Shown here in pieces: positions 48,933 through 57,500 of a DNA stretch of 64,000 nt (position 1 is the stretch's first letter; each line of letters begins with the position of its first letter). This DNA comes from Pseudomonas lini. GTDB lineage: Bacteria; Pseudomonadota; Gammaproteobacteria; Pseudomonadales; Pseudomonadaceae. The stretch spans positions 357,758 through 421,757 of the forward strand of contig NZ_JAUSSR010000004.1 of the NCBI RefSeq assembly GCF_030812475.1, in the 5' to 3' direction. The position numbers were made by a program, and so were the translations under genes. The notes beneath the pieces are model-generated. The model saw only the letters and a list, made by a program, of their open reading frames with translations, was not told the origin of the DNA and did no database searches.

Positions 48933-49799
48933 ATGGGCCACCACTCCTTTCATCCTACATACTCCGTCGCCAGCAATGCCGCCGGTGAGCATCTACGACG
49001 GTTCCGTCGGCAAGCGGGACTCAGCCAGCTGGAACTGTCCCTGATAGTCGGCGTTTCTCAACGTCACCTCAGTTGCGTCGAGACAGGTCGTGCCAAGGCG
49101 AGCCCTGGTACATTGCATGCTCTGTTAACAGCGCTCGACGTACCTCTTGAGCATTGCAACGCAGTGTTCGTTGCGGCTGGCTATGCGCCCCGCTACGTTG
49201 CTTCTGCGCTTGACGCTCCGGCGCTGGAGGTTGTGCAGGACGCGATTGATCACATCCTGCAAGCCAATAATCCTGCACCAGCGATTGTCATCAACAGCAA
49301 CTGGGACATCACGGCAGCCAATGCCAGCGCGGGATTGCTCTTCGCGATGGCCGGTGTTTCAGCCGGTGGCGATTCAGGGCTCAACCTGCTGGACACTCTG
49401 CTGCGTCCCGGCGGCTTGGGTGATCGTCTGGTAAATGCGCAAGAGATACGGGCTATTGCCTGGCAACGCGCTGCAAGGGAAGCCACCAGCAATCCCGATT
49501 TAGCTCGCGTCCTGCGAGACGTGTCCGGACCGGCCACGGCACTACTGGACGCACCACCGTCACCCTTGGTATTGACTCGAGTGCGAACCGAACACGGGGA
49601 ACTCAGGTTTCTATCCACATTTACAACGTTCGGAATGCCGCTCGATATCACAGTAGCGTCATTGCGCATCGAGCATCTGATCCCCGCCGACGACCATACC
49701 TGGCAAAGGATGAAAGCAGCTTACGATCAGTGGTCGGCGGTTGGAGCCAAGACGCCAGATAGAAAACCTTATCAGGCGTTAAACGAGCGCGAGGGGTAG
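48933..49799 (+). CDS. XRE-family regulator with MmyB-like ligand domain
   Basis: The 288-residue protein starts with a Cro/C1 helix-turn-helix, LRRFRRQAGLSQLELSLIVGVSQRHLSCVETGRAKASPGTLHALLTALDVP. From about residue 100 it has the MmyB-like PAS-fold domain: PAPAIVINSNWDITAANASAGLLF and NLLDTLLRPGGLGDRLVNAQEI, with VLTRVRTEHGELRFLSTFTTFGMPLDITVASLRIEHLIPAD at the end. In Streptomyces MmyB-type proteins bind lipophilic ligands. The adjacent DUF2834 gene, 108 bases away and divergent, is a likely target. Confidence 0.9.
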   Translation: MGHHSFHPTYSVASNAAGEHLRRFRRQAGLSQLELSLIVGVSQRHLSCVETGRAKASPGTLHALLTALDVPLEHCNAVFVAAGYAPRYVASALDAPALEVVQDAIDHILQANNPAPAIVINSNWDITAANASAGLLFAMAGVSAGGDSGLNLLDTLLRPGGLGDRLVNAQEIRAIAWQRAAREATSNPDLARVLRDVSGPATALLDAPPSPLVLTRVRTEHGELRFLSTFTTFGMPLDITVASLRIEHLIPADDHTWQRMKAAYDQWSAVGAKTPDRKPYQALNEREG

Positions 49800-49936
49800 C
49801 TATTGGCCAATGGCTGTCTTGGGCCGAAAGCTGCCACGAGGCTCTGGCGTAGCAGCCCAGACAATGCATTGGTCTGGAAACTGATTCACCAGCCTTCCTG
49901 CTCGCAGGCAACTGCAAGAAGTGGACACGCAGAAAC

Positions 49937-50701
49937 TCAACCCTGCACCAGGTAGGCTCCTGGCGGAACCCGATGTCGCAGCTTCTTGCACTTGCCGAGT
50001 GCGGGCTGATGCCCTGGCGGGCGATCAGGAAACCAGATTCGGCATTTACCCGGAGGCGGCAAATGGCCGCGGGGAATTTCAACCCCATCGTACGCAGGAT
50101 CTGGCTCGACGGAAGCTTTTTGCAATGTTCCTTCGGGCCGAGGCCAGCCAGCTGTCGGTGAATCCAATACCCGGCCTGCCCTCGCGCGAGCGAAGTTGCC
50201 AGCGTCGCGCCCCGTGTCCGAAGTGGATTGTTCAACAACGGCCATTTCTGCTTCGCGGCGCCTTTGGCTCTCCTCTTCCAGCCCCTTCTGTACGGCGACC
50301 AGGTTCTCTTTGGCATTGGGTGGGGTATTCGAAGCCTGTGCTTGCTGCGCCGCCTGGATCAGTTGGAAATTGCGATTGCGTAATTCAACGTTGCGACCGA
50401 CCCGGATGTTCGAGCGCGCCGCCAAGATTTCAGCCTGCTGGTACTGCCCCTGCTGAAGGCGCAACACACCGAGGTAATGCAACGTCGCGGGATTGTTCGG
50501 CTGGATATGCAGGGCACGCTCCAGCGTGGCCGCGGCTTGGTCCAACTCGCCATGTTCATACTGCCGCGAGGCGGTTTCGATCAGGGTGGTTGATGCGCTG
50601 TTACTTTGCGCCGGCGCGCTTCGCTCGGCAGCAACCGAACAAAGCGATGCGACCACGCAGGACACCAGGATGAGACCTGGAAGAAAACTCTTGGCTGGCA
50701 T
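49937..50701 (-). CDS. Exported TPR protein with two compensating frameshifts
   Basis: The annotated frame gives 254 residues: a signal peptide (MPAKSFLPGLILVSCVVASLCSVAAE), about two TPR units (QYEHGELDQAAATLERALHIQPNNPATLHYLGVLRLQQGQYQQAEIL), a coiled-coil region, and a Pro/Gly-rich C-terminus CRIWFPDRPPGHQP...RVPPGAYLVQG. Between about 50185 and 50075 this frame is nonsense, while the overlapping frame reads GQAGYWIHRQLAGLGPKEHCKKLP, which fits the family. So one base was gained and one lost about 110 bases apart. The product may be made with 35 wrong residues, or the sequence has errors. The start is uncertain, with no good ribosome-binding site. Confidence 0.65.
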   Translation of the reverse strand: MPAKSFLPGLILVSCVVASLCSVAAERSAPAQSNSASTTLIETASRQYEHGELDQAAATLERALHIQPNNPATLHYLGVLRLQQGQYQQAEILAARSNIRVGRNVELRNRNFQLIQAAQQAQASNTPPNAKENLVAVQKGLEEESQRRREAEMAVVEQSTSDTGRDAGNFARARAGRVLDSPTAGWPRPEGTLQKASVEPDPAYDGVEIPRGHLPPPGKCRIWFPDRPPGHQPALGKCKKLRHRVPPGAYLVQG

Positions 50702-50876
50702 CAGGGGGCGGACTCGACTGATCTCGAACGACACGGCCGTAAAACAGGCCACAGCGCTGCTCGGCATTTGCGATACAGCGTCCCCATTGACCTGGCCAGT
50801 ACCCTGAAGTTCCCGCTACAACGGCCACCGTAGACGACCGCTTCCGGACCCCGCGCAGCCCTGGCGCCGTTCACGC

Positions 50877-52736
50877 TCAAACCTGATCCATAACCTCGGC
50901 CACCCCCTGATCCTCACCCAGAAACCCGCCACTCTGGTGGTGCCACAGCCGCGCATAGATGCCGTTTTTGGCGAGCAATTCGGTGTGGGTGCCCTGTTCG
51001 ATGATGCGTCCGTCATCCATGACAATAAGTCGATCCATTGCCGCAATCGTCGACAGCCGATGGGCGATGGCGATCACGGTCTTGCCCTGCATCATTTCAT
51101 CGAGGCTTTCCTGAATGGCCACTTCGACTTCCGAATCCAGCGCGCTGGTGGCCTCGTCGAGCAGCAGGATCGGGGCGTTCTTGAGCATCACCCGGGCAAT
51201 CGCGACACGCTGGCGCTGCCCACCCGACAGCTTGATGCCGCGCTCGCCGACCAGGGTGTCGTAGCCGCTGTGGCCTTGGCGGTCGCTCAGTTGGCTGATG
51301 AACTCATCGGCCTGGGCACTGGCCGCGGCACTGCGGATTTGCGCGTCGCTCGCATCGGGGCGGCCGTAGGCGATGTTGTCGCGAATGGAACGGTGCAACA
51401 GGGAAGTATCCTGGGTGACCATGCCGATGGCGCTGCGCAAGCTGTCTTGCGTTACGTGGGCGATGTCTTGCCCGTCAATGCGAATCTGCCCGCTGTCGAC
51501 GTCGTAGAAGCGCAGCAGCAGGTTGATCAGCGTGGATTTGCCTGCGCCTGAACGGCCAACCAGACCGATTTTTTCGCCCGGGCGAATGTTCAGGCTCAGG
51601 CCATCGAGCACCTGGCGCTCGCCGTTGTAGTTGAAGCAGACATTGTCAAAAGTTACCGCCCCGCCGGAGGTCACCAGCACACCCGCGTCCGGCGCATCCT
51701 GCACCTTGGGGCCACGGGCCAGTGTGACCATGCCATCCTGCACGGTGCCGATACTCTCGAACAGCGAGGTCATTTGCCACATGATCCAGTGCGACATGCC
51801 ATTGATGCGCAACGCCATGGCGGTGATTGCCGCCACGGCACCTGCGCCGACCTCACCCTGGTGCCATAGCCACAGGGCATAACCACCTGCTGCCATGATC
51901 AAGGCTACCACCAATGCCTGGTTGACGATCTCGAACTGGCTTACCAGGCGCATCTGGCGAAAGCCGGTCTGCTTGAAATCTTCCATGGCCGCACGCGCGA
52001 AGTGCGCTTCACGATTGGAATGGGAGAACAGCTTCACTGTCGTGATGTTGGTGTAGGCGTCTGAGATACGTCCGGTCATCGAGGAACGCGCATTGGCCTG
52101 TTCCTGTCCGACTTTCCCCAGGCGGGGGACGAAGTAGAGCATGGCCAACCCGAACAACAGAATCCAGGCAACGAAAGGCAGCATCAGTTTCAGTGCGAAG
52201 CCGCCCGCCAACGCAATGATCGCGATGAAATACACCCCGATTCCGGGTGCGATCTCAATCAGGGTAAACAGCACGTCGCGCACGGCCAGCGCAGTCTGCA
52301 TCACCTTGGTGGTGACCCGGCCGGAAAACTCATCGGAAAAGAACGAAAGGCTTTGCCGTAGCATCAAACGGTGGAAGTCCCAACGCAGCCGCAACGGCAG
52401 GTTGATCGCCAATATCTGGTGCTGCACCATGGTGCGCAACGCCACAAGCCCGACACTGCTCGCCATGACGATGGCCATGCCCCACAACACGCGGCTTTCC
52501 TGCGCCGCGGCATCACCGCCTGCCTGCCAGGTCGAGAGTAGATCCACGACCTGGCCGAGGAACGAAAACAGCCAGGCTTCGTAGATCGACACAGCGGCAC
52601 TGAGCAGCGCAAACGCAAGAATATAGCCGCGGGCGCCCCGTGTGCACGCCCACAGAAACCGCGCCAGGCCCGCGGGTGGCGGTGGTACCTCGTCAGGAGG
52701 AAAGGGGTCGAGCCTTCGTTCAAATGCGCCAAGCAT
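50877..52736 (-). CDS. ABC exporter, fused permease-ATPase
   Basis: The 619-residue protein has a six-helix membrane domain (about 25-320, beginning RGYILAFALLSAAVSIYEAWLFSFLGQVVDLL) and a C-terminal ATPase: Walker A GRSGAGKSTLINLLLRFYD, signature KLSGGQRQRVAIARVML, Walker B PILLLDEATSALDSE, H-loop IAIAHRLSTI. This is a half-size exporter that works as a dimer, of the MsbA/multidrug or lipid type. GGAG precedes MLGAFERR by 6 bases, preferred over the longer upstream frame. Transcribed away from the AceE-like genes. Confidence 0.93.
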   Translation of the reverse strand: MLGAFERRLDPFPPDEVPPPPAGLARFLWACTRGARGYILAFALLSAAVSIYEAWLFSFLGQVVDLLSTWQAGGDAAAQESRVLWGMAIVMASSVGLVALRTMVQHQILAINLPLRLRWDFHRLMLRQSLSFFSDEFSGRVTTKVMQTALAVRDVLFTLIEIAPGIGVYFIAIIALAGGFALKLMLPFVAWILLFGLAMLYFVPRLGKVGQEQANARSSMTGRISDAYTNITTVKLFSHSNREAHFARAAMEDFKQTGFRQMRLVSQFEIVNQALVVALIMAAGGYALWLWHQGEVGAGAVAAITAMALRINGMSHWIMWQMTSLFESIGTVQDGMVTLARGPKVQDAPDAGVLVTSGGAVTFDNVCFNYNGERQVLDGLSLNIRPGEKIGLVGRSGAGKSTLINLLLRFYDVDSGQIRIDGQDIAHVTQDSLRSAIGMVTQDTSLLHRSIRDNIAYGRPDASDAQIRSAAASAQADEFISQLSDRQGHSGYDTLVGERGIKLSGGQRQRVAIARVMLKNAPILLLDEATSALDSEVEVAIQESLDEMMQGKTVIAIAHRLSTIAAMDRLIVMDDGRIIEQGTHTELLAKNGIYARLWHHQSGGFLGEDQGVAEVMDQV

Positions 52737-52914
52737 GGTGGTCTCCAAAACGATCAAGTCAGACGATTCTGCCATTGAACGATTGCTTTGAGGGTTTTTG
52801 CGGGGTTGAGGCCTGTTGCTGTTGGCAGTTTGTTCTGTGTGCAGGGTTGCCAGACGCGAACATCAAAACGGCGCCAGAGACACCGTCGTCAGGACTAAAA
52901 CCTCCGGCAATCTA

Positions 52915-52928
52915 ATTGCATTTGCAAT
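52915..52928. promoter_or_regulatory. Candidate MarR operator before the AceE C-terminal paralogue
   Basis: ATTGCA-TT-TGCAAT is a perfect 6-base dyad, 59 bases before the ORF. It overlaps the -35 of a possible promoter. It resembles the TTGCAA-containing dyads in the MarR/AceE gap. Confidence 0.5.
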
Positions 52929-52951
52929 CATCTAAAGGCGTACCGTATGGT
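52922..52951 (+). promoter_or_regulatory. Possible promoter of the AceE C-terminal paralogue
   Basis: TTGCAA at 52922-52927 and TATGGT at 52946-52951 with an 18-base spacer. The -35 is part of the dyad at 52915-52928, so the dyad-binding protein would control it. Confidence 0.35.
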
Positions 52952-52986
52952 GCAGGCATGACGGAACGCACGGAGATTTTTGGCAT

Positions 52987-54084
52987 ATGGTCGGCTTTTC
53001 CAGCTTCAGCAAAACACCCGATACCCGCCTCGCCGCTCAGGCCTGCATCGATAAAATCCGCACCCTCGCCCAGCCCCCCACCGCTAGCTGGTCCTCTCCG
53101 CTCTGCACTATGATCGATATCGCCGATCGACTGGAAAGGGATCCGGGAACGACCAGGCATATCTGGGTCATTCGTTCCGGCAAGCAGTCTCAAGCCAAAA
53201 ATGGTCACCTCCGTATCAGCGCCTGGCCACTGCGTTTTAGCCCCACCGCCTGCGCCAGCGAAAAACCGCTGCTGTACCTGACCAGTTCTGCGACATCAGC
53301 CGAACTTTGCGCACTTTCAAGCGAATCCGCCCACCGGGGCATTCTGTGCAATGACATAGAAACCCTGCCCTCGCGTTGGCCTAAAGGCGCTCATCCCTGG
53401 GTTGCGCTGTGGCTGGCCGCCAACCCGCACTGTCTGCCCTTCGACCCCGCCAGCGGTGCCGAAGCGCACGCCATTGCGCTAGCTGCGTTGCAAAGTCTGT
53501 ATGTGGAGGGCAATGACGGCTTCTACTACATGGCGCTTCACGATGAATCCGATGAGTTCATGGCCCCCATCAGCCAACTCAATGCGAGCCAGGCACTCAA
53601 AGGCATGTACAGGCTCAACGGGTTTGACCCAGATGCCGGGCAAACCCGGGTCCGCTTGTTGGGCGCGGGGCTGGCCTTGCAGTCGGTGGCCTCGGCGGCG
53701 CTGATGTTGCGTGATGACTGGGGTATCGCAAGCGAACTCTGGAGCTGCCCCAGCTACACCCGCCTGGCCCGTGATGCGGACAAGGCCCAACGCTGGAACC
53801 GGATGCATCCCGACATGCCGCGGCGGTCGTCGCATTTGCTCGACTGCCTGAGCGCCGATGATTGCCCGGTGGTGGCTGTGACCGGCTATGCCCAACATGT
53901 CGCCGATCAGATCGGTGGGCATATCCAGTCACGGTTCGTGGCGCTAGGCGCTGATTCAACTGAAACGGGCAAGACACTGGATAAACGCTGGATCGTGACA
54001 CTCGCTCTGCGAGCCCTGGCCCAGCAAGGTGTCATTGAACAAGCGTGCGTCGAGCAGGCGATGAGCCGTTATCGGCTGCAATGA
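52987..54084 (+). CDS. AceE-like protein with only the C-terminal region
   Basis: The protein is 365 residues. From about residue 148 to the end it aligns with residues about 650-865 of AceE-type pyruvate dehydrogenase E1. NPHCLPFDPASGAEAHAI matches CCVSYDPTFAYELAVI, GFYYMALHDESD matches IYYYITLLNENY, ALKGMYRL matches ILKGMYRL, and GIASELWSCPSYTRLARDADKAQRWNRMHP matches DVSSEVWSVTSLTELRRDGQDAERWNLLHP. The thiamine-diphosphate motif (GDGEMDxPE..NCN) and catalytic His residues are absent, so it cannot be an E1 enzyme alone. The first 147 residues have no clear match. It is next to MarR and a full AceE paralogue. The reading frame is intact and long, arguing against a pseudogene. Role unknown. 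Confidence 0.75.
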   Translation: MVGFSSFSKTPDTRLAAQACIDKIRTLAQPPTASWSSPLCTMIDIADRLERDPGTTRHIWVIRSGKQSQAKNGHLRISAWPLRFSPTACASEKPLLYLTSSATSAELCALSSESAHRGILCNDIETLPSRWPKGAHPWVALWLAANPHCLPFDPASGAEAHAIALAALQSLYVEGNDGFYYMALHDESDEFMAPISQLNASQALKGMYRLNGFDPDAGQTRVRLLGAGLALQSVASAALMLRDDWGIASELWSCPSYTRLARDADKAQRWNRMHPDMPRRSSHLLDCLSADDCPVVAVTGYAQHVADQIGGHIQSRFVALGADSTETGKTLDKRWIVTLALRALAQQGVIEQACVEQAMSRYRLQ

Positions 54085-54095
54085 CCGGACTGCGG

Positions 54096-54548
54096 TCAAC
54101 CCGCTCGCCCACTGGCCCGCGCCGCACTGGCGGCTCGCTCAAGCGCGTCACTGAAGAACCGCTGTTGCTTGTCATCGAATTGCGACAAAAACAACTCGTC
54201 CACCGCCCCTTCATAGATTTGCCACATTTTTTTACGCAGCGCTTTCCCGCTCTCGGTAATGGCGGCATACGCACCACGGCCGTCATCGCTGACACGGCTG
54301 CGTGAGACCAGGCCTTCGGCCTCCAGACGGTCCACCAACCGGGTGAGGTTGTAGCGCTCGATCGCCATCACGTCAGCCAATTCGCTCATGCGCCGGGTGC
54401 CTTCAGGGCCGCTTTCCAGGCCCCATAACGCGTCGTACCACGCATACGCCGGCAGGCCGGCGGCCGCCAGTCGACGCTCGATTTCCCGGATCAGGCAACG
54501 GTGGGCCCTGACGAATCTGAACCAGGTATCCGGATCGCTTGAAGACAT
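54096..54548 (-). CDS. MarR-family transcriptional regulator
   Basis: The 150-residue protein has the winged helix-turn-helix in residues about 30-110: YDALWGLESGPEGTRRMSELADVMAIERYNLTRLVDRLEAEGLVSRSRVSDDGRGAYAAITESGKAL. The recognition helix includes ERYNLTRLVDRLE. It ends RASGRAG. It lies between the AceE-like genes, converging on the 365-residue paralogue (11-base gap) and divergent from the full AceE gene, which is the classic layout for a local MarR repressor. Confidence 0.9.
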   Translation of the reverse strand: MSSSDPDTWFRFVRAHRCLIREIERRLAAAGLPAYAWYDALWGLESGPEGTRRMSELADVMAIERYNLTRLVDRLEAEGLVSRSRVSDDGRGAYAAITESGKALRKKMWQIYEGAVDELFLSQFDDKQQRFFSDALERAASAARASGRAG

Positions 54549-54575
54549 GCATCACCCTTTTCATCAAATCTATTT

Positions 54576-54589
54576 AGTTGCAATTGTAG
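54576..54589. promoter_or_regulatory. Second MarR operator candidate in the MarR/AceE gap
   Basis: AGTTGCAATTGTAG, an imperfect dyad that shares TTGCAA with the 28-base palindrome 22 bases on. It lies 28 bases upstream of the MarR start. Confidence 0.4.
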
Positions 54590-54610
54590 CGCGCGCCAGG
54601 CTAAGTTCTC

Positions 54611-54638
54611 GTATGTAGTTGTAATTGCAACTACATAC
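54611..54638. promoter_or_regulatory. 28-bp near-perfect palindrome before the AceE paralogue
   Basis: Arms GTATGTAGTTG and CAACTACATAC (11 bases, exact) flank TAATTG. The only imperfection is in the centre. The size and the divergent MarR/AceE position fit a MarR operator controlling both genes. Confidence 0.65.
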
Positions 54639-54719
54639 TTGTTCAAGGTTGGCGTCTACCCACGCCCCTTAGCCAGGCACCAAACGACTCGGTGCCGCTG
54701 CACTGTCCAGGAGATGACG

Positions 54720-57389
54720 ATGGCACAACACCCCCTGTTTCTCGACGAGGATCCACAAGAAACTCGTGAATGGCTCGACTCCATTGAATCGGTGGCGAGC
54801 GTCGAAGGGCGCTCTCGCGCCCACTATCTGATCGATCAGATGCTGGATTTCGACGCCGACCGCCACGGTAATTTCTACGGGCGCGTCACCACGCCCTACA
54901 TCAACACTATCGCGCTCGACCGTCAGCAGCCCTACCCCGGCGACCTGACGATAGAGCGCCGGATCAATGCTTATATTCGCTGGAACGCCTTGGCAATGGT
55001 GCTGCGCGCCGGCAAACATTCGAACGTGGGCGGGCACATCGCATCCTATGCCTCGGCGGCCGTTCTGTACGATGTCGGCTTCGAGCATTTCTTCCGTGGG
55101 CGCACCGACCGGTTTGCTGGCGACATGGTGTATATCCAGGGACATTCTTCGCCGGGCATCTACGGGCGCGCCTATCTGGAAGGTCGCCTGAGCGAAGCAC
55201 AGCTGGACAACTTCCGCCGCGAGACTGACCGCGACGGTGTCTCGTCCTATCCGCATCCAAGGCTCATGCCGGACTTCTGGCAATTTCCGACGGTGTCCAT
55301 GGGACTCGGACCGATCACCGCCGCGTATCAGGCCAGATTCATGCGCTACCTCGAAGACCGTGGCCTGAAAGAACATCAAGGGCGCAAAGTCTGGGCGTTT
55401 CTCGGCGACGGCGAAATGGACCAGCCGGAATCCCTGGCGGCGATTTCCCTGGCGGGTCGGGAGAAGCTCGACAATATTATTTTCGTCGTCAACTGCAACC
55501 TCCAGCGCCTGGACGGACCGGTGCGCGGCAACAGCAAGGTCATTCAGGAATTTGAAAGCCTGTACCGGGCGGCCGGCTGGAACGTTATCAAGGTGATCTG
55601 GGGTAGCGGTTGGGACGCCTTGCTGGAAAAGGACAAAAGCGGCCTGCTACGCCAGCGGATGATGGAATGCGTGGACGGCGACTATCAAAACTACAAGTCA
55701 CAAAACGGCGCTTACGTACGAGAGCATTTTTTTGGCAAGTACCCCGAATTGCTGGAACTGGTCAGCGACCTGAGCGACGAAGACATCTGGAAGCTCTCTC
55801 GCGGCGGCCATGACCCGGAAAAGGTCTATAACGCGTACGCCGCCGCGATGCGCCACAGCGGCGGGCCGACGGTCATTTTGGCCAAGACCGTGAAAGGTTT
55901 CGGCATGGGTGAAGCCGGCGAAGGCCAGAACATCAACCATCAGCTCAAGAAGATGGGTGAGGATGCAGTCAAAGCGTTCCGTGATCGTTTCGCGTTGGAC
56001 CTCAGCGACGATCAACTGGGTGACATGCCCTACCTCAAACCGGCAGCGGACAGCATCGAGGCCCTTTATCTGCAAGCCAGGCGCACCGAACTGGGCGGTT
56101 ACGTGCCTGCTCGCTTCAGCGCGGTCGAGCCGCTGCAGATCCCGCCATTGTCGGCGCTGGACACCCAGCTCAAAGGCACTGGCGAGCGCGGGATTTCCAC
56201 CACCATGGCGTTTGTACGCATCCTCGGCACTTTGCTCAAAGACCCGAACATCGGCAAGTTGATCGTGCCCATTGTCCCGGACGAATCACGCACCTTCGGC
56301 ATGGAAAGCCTGTTCCGCCAGATCGGCATCCATTCCCACGTCGGCCAGTTGTATACACCCCAGGACGCCGGCCAACTGAGTTATTACAAGGAGGCACGGG
56401 ATGGCCAGATCATGCAGGAGGGTCTGAACGAGTCCGGCGGGATTTCTTCCTGGATCGCGGCGAGTACTTCGTACAGTACGCACGGCGTGACGACGGTGCC
56501 CTTCTACATCTTCTACTCGATGTTTGGCTTCCAGCGTGTCGGCGATCTGGCTTGGGCGGCTGGCGATGCCCGCGCCCGTGGTTTCCTGCTGGGTGCCACG
56601 TCTGGCAGGACCACGCTGATGGGCGAAGGCCTGCAGCATGACGATGGCCACAGCCATGTATTGTCCTCCACCGTACCCTGCTGCGTGTCCTACGACCCGA
56701 CGTTCGCCTATGAACTGGCCGTGATCATCCAGGATGGCATGCGGCGCATGTATGTCGAAAATGAAGACATCTACTACTACATCACGTTGCTGAACGAAAA
56801 CTACGCCCACCCGCCCATGCCCGAAGGTATCGAGCAGGACATCCTTAAAGGCATGTATCGGCTCTCGGCCCCGGCGCAGCCAATCGAAGGCAAGCACGTA
56901 CAACTGATGGGTTGCGGTTCAATCCTGCAAGAAGTCATCGCCGCCGCGCAGTTGCTGGAGCAGGACTTCGATGTCAGCAGCGAAGTGTGGAGCGTCACCA
57001 GCCTGACCGAACTGCGTCGGGACGGCCAGGATGCCGAACGCTGGAATTTGCTCCATCCCCATGAGGCGCCACGTATCGGTCACGTTGAACGTTGCCTGCA
57101 GGATAAACAGGGTCCGGTGGTGGTAGCGACGGACTACATGAAGATATTCGCCGACCAGATCCGCCCGTTGGTGGCCAAGCGGCGCTTTGTGGCATTAGGC
57201 ACCGACGGTTTCGGCCAATCGGATACCCGGGAATCGTTGCGCCGTTTTTTCGAAGTGGATCGCCACTTCATTGCATTGGCGGCCTTGAAAGCGCTGGCCG
57301 ATGACGGAGTGGTACCCAGGGAAAAAGTAGCCGAGGCGCTTGCGCTTTACGGGATTGATCCGGAGAAACAGAACCCCGCGAACGTTTGA
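54720..57389 (+). CDS. Pyruvate dehydrogenase E1 (AceE-type) paralogue without E2/E3
   Basis: The 889-residue protein has the length of homodimeric E1. Thiamine diphosphate is bound by AFLGDGEMDQPESLAAISLAGREKLDNIIFVVNCN near residue 225. Catalytic-loop segments are present: GMGEAGEGQNINHQLKKMG, IVPDESRTFGMESLFRQIGI and GEGLQHDDGHSHVLSSTV. So it should be able to decarboxylate a 2-oxoacid. No dihydrolipoyl transferase or lipoamide dehydrogenase gene follows, unlike the housekeeping aceEF operon. MdeB of P. putida, an E1 for 2-oxobutyrate, is a precedent for such a paralogue. AGGAG fixes the start at 54720. Probably controlled by MarR via the 28-base palindrome. Confidence 0.9.
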   Translation: MAQHPLFLDEDPQETREWLDSIESVASVEGRSRAHYLIDQMLDFDADRHGNFYGRVTTPYINTIALDRQQPYPGDLTIERRINAYIRWNALAMVLRAGKHSNVGGHIASYASAAVLYDVGFEHFFRGRTDRFAGDMVYIQGHSSPGIYGRAYLEGRLSEAQLDNFRRETDRDGVSSYPHPRLMPDFWQFPTVSMGLGPITAAYQARFMRYLEDRGLKEHQGRKVWAFLGDGEMDQPESLAAISLAGREKLDNIIFVVNCNLQRLDGPVRGNSKVIQEFESLYRAAGWNVIKVIWGSGWDALLEKDKSGLLRQRMMECVDGDYQNYKSQNGAYVREHFFGKYPELLELVSDLSDEDIWKLSRGGHDPEKVYNAYAAAMRHSGGPTVILAKTVKGFGMGEAGEGQNINHQLKKMGEDAVKAFRDRFALDLSDDQLGDMPYLKPAADSIEALYLQARRTELGGYVPARFSAVEPLQIPPLSALDTQLKGTGERGISTTMAFVRILGTLLKDPNIGKLIVPIVPDESRTFGMESLFRQIGIHSHVGQLYTPQDAGQLSYYKEARDGQIMQEGLNESGGISSWIAASTSYSTHGVTTVPFYIFYSMFGFQRVGDLAWAAGDARARGFLLGATSGRTTLMGEGLQHDDGHSHVLSSTVPCCVSYDPTFAYELAVIIQDGMRRMYVENEDIYYYITLLNENYAHPPMPEGIEQDILKGMYRLSAPAQPIEGKHVQLMGCGSILQEVIAAAQLLEQDFDVSSEVWSVTSLTELRRDGQDAERWNLLHPHEAPRIGHVERCLQDKQGPVVVATDYMKIFADQIRPLVAKRRFVALGTDGFGQSDTRESLRRFFEVDRHFIALAALKALADDGVVPREKVAEALALYGIDPEKQNPANV

Positions 57390-57500
57390 GTCTTATCGGT
57401 TGTAACTCCACTGGAGGGGCGGGTGAACATCCTGCCCCCCTGCCTTCTCCAGTCACCGGACCAGACTCACTCATTGCGCAGCCCTGCCATACTGTTGAGT

